From CAYXEN01 sp964464035 (GTDB lineage Bacteria > Krumholzibacteriota > Krumholzibacteriia > WVZY01), in NCBI GenBank assembly GCA_964464035.1, contig CAYXEN010000097.1, positions 1 to 5,984 of the forward strand: 5,984 bases of DNA, in the 5' to 3' direction. Under the pieces are notes generated by a model. That model saw nothing but the letters and a program-made list of their open reading frames with translations, ran no database searches and was not told where the DNA came from. Shown here piece by piece: positions 1 through 4,762 of this stretch (position 1 is the first letter of the stretch; each line of letters begins with the position of its first letter). The position numbers were made by a program, and so were the translations under genes.

Positions 1-94
1 CGTGCTCACTGACGTTGCGCGCGGCGGGGGCCCCGGATCGCCGCCACCCGCTGCCGGGGAATTCGAGTGGCAGGCCGTCGCAGCGGGCCAATAG
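1..94 (+). CDS. Possible 3' end of an unidentified CDS (5' partial)
   Basis: The frame starting at base 2 is open from the window edge to a TAG at 92-94. It would encode about 30 C-terminal residues, rich in Gly, Pro and Ala and ending in FEWQAVAAGQ. About 22 of its 30 codons end in G or C, in keeping with the neighbouring genes, which is the only support for its being coding. I do not recognise the sequence. Base 1 belongs to the preceding codon. An alternative is that the upstream gene ends in frame 1 at the TGA at 10-12. The stretch is too short to decide. Confidence 0.3.
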   Translation, partial: VLTDVARGGGPGSPPPAAGEFEWQAVAAGQ

Positions 95-207
95 ATGTTG
101 CTTTTTGGCTTTCCAGGCGCTAAGGTTGTGTCAGGTAACGAGTTTTATTTGGCATTCGGTCGACGGGTCTCGTGCGGCGCGATGCAGACGATTCTTCGTC
201 GCCGAAA

Positions 208-224
208 CATCGACCTGGTCGATG
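208..224. promoter_or_regulatory. Perfect 17-bp palindrome over the queD start codon
   Basis: CATCGACC (208-215), a central T, and GGTCGATG (217-224) form an inverted repeat with 8-bp arms. Its last three bases are the proposed queD ATG. As DNA it looks like a dimeric-regulator operator half-site pair. As RNA it could form a 6-bp stem (208-213 with 219-224) with a five-base loop that would hide the AUG. No regulator or function is known from the sequence, and a chance occurrence is possible. Confidence 0.3.
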
Positions 225-617
225 GGGGTGGAGAAATTGAGCGGACGATACACGCTCTCGGTGGAATGTTCCTTTTCCGCGTCCCACGCGCTTCCCGGAT
301 GCCCGCCGTGTGACAGGCTCCATGGACATACCTGGCGGGTGAGAGCGAAGTGGGTGTTCACCGGCCTGGACGAGAAGGGCATGGGAGCGGATTTTTCCGC
401 CCTTCGCAAACTGCTTCACGCGATCGTGAGAGAGCGGTTCGACCACCGTCATCTGAACGATGTGGAGCCATTCACGGAGATGGTTCCAACGGCCGAGAAC
501 CTGGCGCGGGAATTCTTCAGACTCCTTGCTGCAAAGACTCCCGCAGGGTCCGGAGGCAGGCTCAGCAAGGTCGAGGTCTGGGAGGGGCCGGAGAATTTCG
601 TAGCCTACGAAGAGTGA
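222..617 (+). CDS. queD: QueD, 6-carboxy-5,6,7,8-tetrahydropterin synthase
   Basis: This cytoplasmic enzyme of the PTPS/QueD family converts 7,8-dihydroneopterin triphosphate to 6-carboxytetrahydropterin, the second step to preQ0 and queuosine. The 131-residue product is close to the usual ~120. The zinc-site pattern is visible: His22 in FSASH, then His34 and His36 in LHGH. The catalytic Cys30 stands four residues before that HGH motif. The family's Asp-His pair is D74-H75 in RFDHRHLN, followed by PTAENLA (89-95) and a pterin-binding Glu, probably E121 in VWEGPE. The frame is open further upstream to base 15, but those residues resemble no QueD N-terminus, so the ATG at 222 was chosen. It lacks a Shine-Dalgarno sequence. 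An in-frame TTG at 237, behind GGTGGAG, is a real alternative that would remove five residues. queC follows after 85 bases. The family is certain; the exact start is not. Confidence 0.9.
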   Translation: MGVEKLSGRYTLSVECSFSASHALPGCPPCDRLHGHTWRVRAKWVFTGLDEKGMGADFSALRKLLHAIVRERFDHRHLNDVEPFTEMVPTAENLAREFFRLLAAKTPAGSGGRLSKVEVWEGPENFVAYEE

Positions 618-702
618 TCCGTCGGACTGAGCGGCGCGGGCCCCTGGCTTGGCCTGAAACGACCGAAGCGCCCCCAAGCGGTGCATCCCGGGATTCCACG
701 TC

Positions 703-1407
703 ATGAAAAAAAAGGATAAGAAGAGAGGCGTAGTTCTTCTCAGCGGAGGCCTCGACAGTACCGTGTCGCTCGCTTGCGCCTTGAAGAGCCTGGACGTCAG
801 GCTCGTGCTGTTCTTCGATTACGGCCAGAGGGCCGTAGCAGAGGAAAGAGGGGCGTCCATGGCCATAGCGACTTATTATTCGCTGCCCTTCAAGGAAGTC
901 GATATCAGGTGGTTGGGGGAGATCTCGCCCCGGGGGATGCGAAGCGGCGCCGGGGCCGGCGGGCGCGACGATTCTCCGCTCGGCGACCTCGAATCCGTCT
1001 GGATTCCCAATCGCAACGGGGTCATGATAAACATCGCCGCGGCGTTCGCCGAAAGCTACGATTGCGATTACGTCGTAACGGGGTTCAACAGGGAAGAGGC
1101 GGTTTCGTTTCCCGACAATCGCCTCGAGTACATGGCGAGGCTGAACAGGTGCCTGTGTCTCTCCACCCTCAGAGGCGTGCGGGTGATCAGCTTCACGGGA
1201 ACCTTGAGCAAGCGGGAGATCATCGAGGCCGGAGTGGGAATGTCCGCTCCCTTGGCGAGCATTTGGAGTTGCTATCGCGGGGGGCAAGTCATGTGCGGGC
1301 GATGCGCTTCCTGTTCGAAGCTGGTGCGCGCCCTGGAGTCGATACCCGCGGAGATGCGTCCCAGGATCGAGTTCGACGGTCCCGGTGGGAGGCGGGGGCA
1401 AGGATGA
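703..1407 (+). CDS. queC: QueC, 7-cyano-7-deazaguanine (preQ0) synthase
   Basis: QueC is an ATP-dependent cytoplasmic ligase that turns 7-carboxy-7-deazaguanine and ammonia into preQ0. The 234-residue protein opens with a PP-loop ATP-pyrophosphatase motif, SGGLDST, at 14-20, followed by FDYGQR (38-43) and IPNRNGVMINIAAAF (101-115). A C-terminal zinc site is formed by Cys190 (WSCY), Cys198, Cys201 and Cys204 (CGRCASC). The segment GFNREEAVSFPDN (127-139) differs from the YPDC type seen in many bacterial QueC proteins and resembles the archaeal/thermophile kind as I recall it. The ATG at 703 puts the PP-loop at the expected distance from the N-terminus. Only a weak GGGA (690-693) precedes it. 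The stop codon TGA overlaps the ATG of the next gene (ATGA at 1404-1407), which suggests translational coupling. A short Gly/Ala-rich insert lies at about residues 78-90. Confidence 0.95.
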   Translation: MKKKDKKRGVVLLSGGLDSTVSLACALKSLDVRLVLFFDYGQRAVAEERGASMAIATYYSLPFKEVDIRWLGEISPRGMRSGAGAGGRDDSPLGDLESVWIPNRNGVMINIAAAFAESYDCDYVVTGFNREEAVSFPDNRLEYMARLNRCLCLSTLRGVRVISFTGTLSKREIIEAGVGMSAPLASIWSCYRGGQVMCGRCASCSKLVRALESIPAEMRPRIEFDGPGGRRGQG

Positions 1408-1961
1408 AATTTCGCTTCAAGATCATCGATCATCCCCTGCGCTATAGCGGCAGGGAGCTCAGAAGCGGTTGGGTGAGGGAGGCGACCGGCCTCGAAGGAG
1501 ACGCCGCGGCCGGTTTCGTGGGAGAATGCGAAGTGGCCAACGAGGATCTCGTCGACATGGACGACATGAACGCGGGGGAATACATACGAAGCAAGATCAT
1601 GGCGCACGTGATCATAGAGCATCCCGGGTGCCGGATCGCGGAGGCCGTGCTGAGACAGAGGATCCTGGTGTGTATCCTTTGCGAGCGACTCGCTGAGAGG
1701 GGCGTCGTCACGCGTAGAGACGGAGACGACGTCTACGTGAAAGACCGCAAGCTCACGGTTTCGATCGCGGCGCCGTCGCGGAGTTCCAGCCTCATACACA
1801 CCGGCATAAACGTCGATCCCGAGGGCTCGCCTGTACCCGCCGTCGGTCTCGCCGAACTGGGCGTGGACGCGAGGGATCTGTTGGACGAGTTGCTGACCGC
1901 CTACGGCCGGGAATTGGCGGGATGCGCACATGCACAGCGCAAAGTCAGGCCTGTCCCCTGA
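1404..1961 (+). CDS. DUF366 family protein in the queuosine cluster
   Basis: This 185-residue protein is recognised as DUF366 (COG2029-like), a family known mostly from archaea and some bacteria and without an assigned reaction that I can name. Supporting segments are HPLRYSGREL (10-19), FVGECEV (38-44), a strongly acidic stretch with DLVDMDD (48-54), HVIIEHPG (68-75), LRQRILVCILCERL (83-96) and SLIHTGINV (129-137) followed by the GLAELGV segment (148-154). There is no signal peptide or membrane helix, so it is probably cytoplasmic. The start overlaps the queC stop by four bases, while 75 bases separate it from queE. Position inside queD-queC-x-queE strongly suggests a role in making, using or salvaging a 7-deazaguanine, but that is inferred from context only. 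The family call is fairly sure; the function is unknown. Confidence 0.75.
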   Translation: MKFRFKIIDHPLRYSGRELRSGWVREATGLEGDAAAGFVGECEVANEDLVDMDDMNAGEYIRSKIMAHVIIEHPGCRIAEAVLRQRILVCILCERLAERGVVTRRDGDDVYVKDRKLTVSIAAPSRSSSLIHTGINVDPEGSPVPAVGLAELGVDARDLLDELLTAYGRELAGCAHAQRKVRPVP

Positions 1962-2036
1962 AGTTCCGGTTCCTCTCCCCGTTCGAGCGGCGGCGCCCCG
2001 AGCCGGCTCGACCTGGAGGATTTCAAGGACGAAAAA

Positions 2037-2786
2037 ATGAAAAGTGAAGGCATTCTCTCCGAGATCTTCTTTTCCATCCAGGGTGAAGGTCTGCATGTGG
2101 GCAGGAATCAGGTTTTCGTCCGCACTTCGGGGTGCAAGGAAAAATGCCCTTATTGCGACACCCTGTACAGCAAGGCGAGGGCGAAGGAATGCCGGGTTTA
2201 TTCTCTGGAGGAGAAAGCTCTTCCCAACCCCGTGAGCGTGGAAGCGACGGTCGCTGAAGTGGAAGATGTCGCGCAGGCCTTCGCACCGGTGGACGCGGTG
2301 AGCATAACCGGCGGCGAGCCTCTCGAACAACCGGACTTCGTCGCCATGGTCGCCGAGAAACTGAAGGGAAAGGGCTTCCATACGTATCTGGATACCAACG
2401 GGATCCACGTCGGTGCGATGCGAAGAGCGGCGCCTTTCATCGACGTGGTGGCGATGGATTTCAAGCCGCCGTCGGCGGCGGGCAGGGATTATTGGCGCGA
2501 GCACGAGGAATTCCTCGCGGCGGCGAGATCGACCGAAGTGTTCGTCAAGCTGGTCGTGGCTTCCGGCACCGGCAGGGAAGAAGTCGAGCGCGCGGCCGAG
2601 ATAATCGCTTCCGTGGACTCGGAAATCCCCTTGGTCCTCCAGCCAGATACTTATTATATTTCCGGATCGAGTCTCGACAGGGAGGCGATAGTCGCACACA
2701 TAGTGCAACTTCAACGCGAGGCCTTGAGGAGGCTCAGCGACGTGCGCGTCATTCCTCAATGCCACCGCTTGCTCGGCGTGAGGTGA
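2037..2786 (+). CDS. queE: QueE, 7-carboxy-7-deazaguanine synthase (radical SAM)
   Basis: QueE is a radical S-adenosylmethionine enzyme that contracts the ring of 6-carboxytetrahydropterin to give 7-carboxy-7-deazaguanine, the substrate of QueC. The 249-residue protein has the family's N-terminal FFSIQGEG (11-18), the [4Fe-4S]-binding CX3CX2C at Cys33, Cys37 and Cys40, the SAM-contacting TGGEP (91-95), LDTNG (118-122), MDFKPP (140-145) and the typical C-terminal VIPQCHRLLG (238-247). The canonical CX3CX2C spacing differs from the expanded first loop found in some QueE proteins such as that of E. coli. The start is well supported: AAGGA at 2025-2029 lies seven bases ahead of the ATG, with a second purine-rich GGAGGA at 2015-2020. 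The M50 protease gene follows after 20 bases. Confidence 0.94.
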   Translation: MKSEGILSEIFFSIQGEGLHVGRNQVFVRTSGCKEKCPYCDTLYSKARAKECRVYSLEEKALPNPVSVEATVAEVEDVAQAFAPVDAVSITGGEPLEQPDFVAMVAEKLKGKGFHTYLDTNGIHVGAMRRAAPFIDVVAMDFKPPSAAGRDYWREHEEFLAAARSTEVFVKLVVASGTGREEVERAAEIIASVDSEIPLVLQPDTYYISGSSLDREAIVAHIVQLQREALRRLSDVRVIPQCHRLLGVR

Positions 2787-2806
2787 TCCCGCCCGGAGGA
2801 TGAAGC

Positions 2807-3484
2807 ATGGATGGATTCGTAAAAGCCGCGATAGGGTTCGTCACCTTTATTTTCTCGGTGATAGTGCATGAGAGCGCTCATGGATTGGCTGCGGAACGGT
2901 TCGGCGATCCGACCGCCAGGCTGAGCGGCAGGATAACGCTGAACCCCCTTCCGCATATCGATCCAGTGGGCAGCGTGGTCATCCCCGTCATGGCCTATCT
3001 CAGCAACGTTCCCTTCATAGGATGGGCGAAACCCGTTCCCGTGAATCCCGCCAATTTCAGGAACCCCCTCAAGGACAATGCCTACGTGGCCGCGGCCGGT
3101 CCGGCCTCCAACTTCCTCCTGGTCGTGGTGGGGGCCTTCCTATGGGCGGGTGTTCATATATTCTTCAAGCACGTTCCATCCTTCGGCGGAGAAGCCAAGA
3201 CGATCGAATTCTTCAACATACTGTTCGGCAATCTGCTCATAATCAACTGTGTGCTCGGGGTCTTCAACCTGGTCCCTATTCCGCCGCTGGACGGGCACTG
3301 GATACTCTTCCGCTTCCTTCCTCCCGAATGGTCGGAAGCCTTCTCTTCGATCAGGCCGTACGGCTTCTTCATTCTGATCATTCTCCTCTGGACCGGGATC
3401 CTGGGAAAGATCATCTTGCCCCCGCTGGATTTCCTATACGGCAACGTCATCGGTTTCGTCCAATTCCTGGTGAACACGTTTTGA
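2807..3484 (+). CDS. Site-2-type M50 membrane metalloprotease
   Basis: The product is a polytopic zinc metalloprotease of the site-2 protease (M50) family, expected to cut substrates within the cytoplasmic membrane. The 225-residue protein is the short form, without PDZ or CBS domains. The zinc-binding HExxH is HESAH at 21-25 inside the first hydrophobic segment (about 5-25). The third zinc ligand is probably Asp162 in PIPPLDGHW (157-165). AAAGPASNF (95-103) is another conserved family segment. Hydrophobic stretches at about 53-70, 93-120, 137-157, 186-203 and 208-222 are consistent with five to six membrane passes. GGAGGA at 2795-2800, six bases before the ATG, fixes the start. The gene lies 20 bases after queE, which suggests co-transcription, and it is followed by a terminator 13 bases past the stop. 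Its substrate cannot be inferred. Genes often found beside this subfamily (such as trpS or scpAB) are absent here. Confidence 0.9.
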   Translation: MDGFVKAAIGFVTFIFSVIVHESAHGLAAERFGDPTARLSGRITLNPLPHIDPVGSVVIPVMAYLSNVPFIGWAKPVPVNPANFRNPLKDNAYVAAAGPASNFLLVVVGAFLWAGVHIFFKHVPSFGGEAKTIEFFNILFGNLLIINCVLGVFNLVPIPPLDGHWILFRFLPPEWSEAFSSIRPYGFFILIILLWTGILGKIILPPLDFLYGNVIGFVQFLVNTF

Positions 3485-3490
3485 CAGGGC

Positions 3491-3526
3491 AAACAAAAAG
3501 CCTTCGAGAGATTCGCTCGAAGGCTT
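3491..3526 (-). terminator. Intrinsic terminator between convergent genes
   Basis: AAGCCTTCGAG (3498-3508) and CTCGAAGGCTT (3516-3526) form a perfect 11-bp stem with a seven-base loop. Read on the minus strand, the stem is followed directly by a T-rich run (complement of 3491-3500), giving a classical rho-independent terminator 24 bases after the lipoprotein stop. On the plus strand the same hairpin lies 13 bases after the protease stop but has only a poor T tail (CTTCTTG). It probably serves both genes and is stronger for the minus strand. Confidence 0.88.
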
Positions 3527-3550
3527 CTTGCAATCTCGTGTAGCCGTTTC

Positions 3551-3982
3551 CTAGAAGCCGAACTTCTTGTGCTTGTCGGTGTTGCTGTTGATCCCGTTGA
3601 AGATCACCACGGAGGTGTAGTTGCTTTCCGTGCCCTTCGTGCTCACGCAGGCCACCCTGTAGGAATAACGCTTGTTGGGTTGAGTGGTGGCATCCGTGAA
3701 CTGGGTCTGCGTGACGACGGAGGTGTTCAACTTCGTGAAGACATCCGATCCGAAGTCACTGCGGTAAACGTTGTAACCCATGAGATTACTCTGCGTGTTG
3801 GGTTCCCACGTGATGAGAATGTCTCCATTGTCGCTGCGCGCCGTCACGACGTTCTGCGGAGGCAGAAGCGGAGCTTCTTGATTGTTCGTGGTGGGAGCGA
3901 CCGTATCGCTTCCGCAACCGGCGATCAGGGCGGCGACAGACAGCAAAACGATGGATAATACAATAAACTTACTAGCAGCCAT
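3551..3982 (-). CDS. Lipoprotein with one fibronectin type III domain
   Basis: The 143-residue product is a predicted lipoprotein. Residues 6-22 are the hydrophobic signal core, ending in the lipobox LIAGC with Cys23 as the lipidated residue. A Thr/Asn/Pro-rich linker runs to about 40. A single Fn3 domain fills about 41-129, with PPQNVVTARS (41-50), the conserved ITWEPN (57-62), GYNVYRS (69-75), FTD (95-97) and RYSYRVACVS (105-114). A short basic tail ends in KKFGF. Glycine, not aspartate, follows Cys23; by E. coli rules that favours outer-membrane sorting. The start at 3982 is set by a strong AAGGAGG eight bases upstream. A longer reading frame to 4069 lacks a ribosome site and would bury the signal peptide. 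The gene stands alone, convergent with the protease gene. Its specific role is unknown; similar domains mediate binding or serve as surface spacers. Confidence 0.85.
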   Translation of the reverse strand: MAASKFIVLSIVLLSVAALIAGCGSDTVAPTTNNQEAPLLPPQNVVTARSDNGDILITWEPNTQSNLMGYNVYRSDFGSDVFTKLNTSVVTQTQFTDATTQPNKRYSYRVACVSTKGTESNYTSVVIFNGINSNTDKHKKFGF

Positions 3983-3990
3983 GTCGAGTG

Positions 3991-3997
3991 CCTCCTT
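3991..3997 (-). promoter_or_regulatory. Shine-Dalgarno sequence deciding the lipoprotein start
   Basis: CCTCCTT on the plus strand reads AAGGAGG on the minus strand, with eight bases between it and the ATG at 3982-3980. It places the start directly before the signal peptide and argues against any of the upstream in-frame codons. Confidence 0.88.
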
Positions 3998-4135
3998 CTT
4001 TGGACTTGTGCTCTGGCCTGCCTTGCTTAATCGAAGCTGCGAGATAGTACGATGTGAGGAGTTGAGCATTAGCGGCGACTACCCCGCAGCACATGACCCC
4101 ATCAGCAAAGCGTGTACCAATTTTTTTCACGTATC

Positions 4136-4173
4136 CGGAAAAGCGGCTTTTCCGCATCTGCATGCGGCTTTTC
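4136..4173 (+). repeat. Overlapping hairpins with a repeated GCGGCTTTTC word
   Basis: Hairpin A pairs CGGAAAAG (4136-4143) with CTTTTCCG (4147-4154) around a three-base loop. Hairpin B pairs CCGCAT (4152-4157) with ATGCGG (4162-4167) around CTGC, and CTTTTCG follows it. The two share bases 4152-4154, so only one can form fully in RNA. GCGGCTTTTC occurs at 4143-4152 and again at 4164-4173, 21 bases apart. On the plus strand hairpin B plus the short T run looks like a weak terminator, but no gene on that strand precedes it. The role is unknown. Confidence 0.45.
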
Positions 4174-4246
4174 GCTGTTATTGCCGTATCGACTGCATCG
4201 CGGTCTTTTCGACTTGGGTATGATAGTTCCTCAAAATGTCTCCCAA

Positions 4247-4286
4247 CTTATTGCGAAAACAATCGCTTATTGCATCCGCAATGCAA
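4247..4286. repeat. Short direct and inverted repeats upstream of the HU gene
   Basis: CTTATTGC occurs at 4247-4254 and 4266-4273, 19 bases apart, about two helical turns. The second copy runs into an inverted repeat, TTGCAT (4270-4275) with ATGCAA (4281-4286), and an alternative ATTGC (4269-4273) with GCAAT (4278-4282). The block lies about 75-115 bases ahead of the HU promoter -35 and may be a protein-binding site. No known consensus is recognised. Confidence 0.3.
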
Positions 4287-4361
4287 AATGAATAACCTCT
4301 TCGGTGGAGAGGGAGGCCGGGAAGGCATGGCCGCGGAGATGGCGATTTTCCCAAAAAATCC

Positions 4362-4388
4362 TTGACTCTCCACAACTTATGAGATAAT
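4362..4388 (+). promoter_or_regulatory. Sigma70-like promoter of the HU gene
   Basis: TTGACT (4362-4367) matches the -35 consensus at five of six positions and GATAAT (4383-4388) matches the -10 at five of six. The spacer is 15 bases, slightly short. Transcription would start near 4395, leaving a leader of about 40 bases before the HU start codon. This is the best promoter candidate in the window and could drive HU, ltaE and rsmI together. Confidence 0.7.
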
Positions 4389-4416
4389 CCTAGTACATAG
4401 TGATTCCGTTTCCAAA

Positions 4417-4424
4417 AAGGAGGG
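4417..4424 (+). promoter_or_regulatory. Strong Shine-Dalgarno sequence for the HU gene
   Basis: AAGGAGGG lies eight bases before the ATG at 4433. It selects this start over an in-frame GTG at 4400, which would add 11 residues absent from HU proteins and would lie almost at the predicted transcription start. Confidence 0.88.
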
Positions 4425-4432
4425 CCAGCAAG

Positions 4433-4711
4433 ATGACCAAAGCCGAGATCGTAGAGGACATAGCCACGAAAACAGGTTTGACGAAAAAAGACGTGGCTCA
4501 AGCCATGGACCAGTTTCTGGAATCGATCTCCAAAGCTCTCGCCGAAGGCAAGCATTACGAGATTCGCGGTTTCGGCACTTTCAAAGTCAAGGCGAGGAAA
4601 GCCAGGATGGCCAGGAATCCTCGCACGGGCGAGCCGGTTCCGGTTCCGGAGAGAAAGGTCCCGATCTTCAAGGTTTCAAAAGAGCTCAAGGATATGGTCT
4701 CGAACGCCTGA
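4433..4711 (+). CDS. hup: HU/IHF family DNA-binding nucleoid protein
   Basis: The 92-residue product has the standard HU length and layout. It is a small basic protein that bends and wraps DNA as a dimer. An N-terminal helical half starts MTKAEIVEDIA and includes the turn motif TGLTKKD (14-20). The family signature IRGFGTF (44-50) follows. The beta-arm runs from about 51 to 80, with RNPRTGE (61-67) carrying the proline that intercalates at DNA kinks. The C-terminal helix is FKVSKELKDMV (79-89). The proline-rich arm (EPVPVPERKVP, 67-77) is seen in HU/IHF relatives outside the enterobacteria, and the sequence alone does not separate HU from IHF-type subunits. A strong ribosome site and its own promoter suggest high expression. 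ltaE follows after 51 bases without a visible terminator. Confidence 0.93.
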   Translation: MTKAEIVEDIATKTGLTKKDVAQAMDQFLESISKALAEGKHYEIRGFGTFKVKARKARMARNPRTGEPVPVPERKVPIFKVSKELKDMVSNA

Positions 4712-4762
4712 TGGCTCGTTGGGACACCCTTGGGACTCAACCAGGCTCCTGCAGGACAAGCG

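Larger units (their letters stand above)
3998..4361. other. Intergenic region between divergent lipoprotein and HU genes
   Basis: No open frame here has a ribosome site, a plausible codon pattern or a recognisable product. The base composition is lower in GC than in the flanking genes, as expected for a divergent promoter region. It holds a T7 run (4121-4127), a pair of overlapping hairpins (4136-4167), repeated ATTGC/GCAAT words (4247-4286) and, just beyond it, the HU promoter. I found no convincing promoter for the lipoprotein gene. The only -10-like word on its strand is TACTAT (4049-4044), without a fitting -35. Confidence 0.6.

Noticed and set aside
95..221. preQ1 riboswitch or promoter before queD
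   Set aside because: I looked for the preQ1-I hairpin and its A-rich 3' tail and saw neither. The best promoter-like pair, TTGCTT (98-103) with TAAGGT (121-126), matches poorly.
618..702. Possible small gene or regulatory RNA between queD and queC
   Set aside because: The 85 bases hold no open frame with a ribosome site and no clear hairpin; this looks like a plain spacer.
562..1401. Minus-strand open frame of about 279 codons opposite queC
   Set aside because: It covers the conserved QueC motifs in antisense and its translation is Pro/Arg-rich with no recognisable domain.
1272..2765. Minus-strand open frame of about 497 codons across queC, DUF366 and queE
   Set aside because: It is an antisense shadow produced by GC-rich third codon positions. 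The plus strand carries three recognised families here, and the minus product matches no family and has no ribosome site.
3569..3958. Plus-strand open frame opposite the Fn3 lipoprotein
   Set aside because: The minus strand has a signal peptide, a lipobox, an Fn3 domain, a ribosome site and a terminator. The plus frame has none of these.
4093..4365. Plus-strand open frame of 90 codons in the intergenic region
   Set aside because: No ribosome site, no codon bias, no recognisable domain, and it runs through the hairpins and into the HU promoter.
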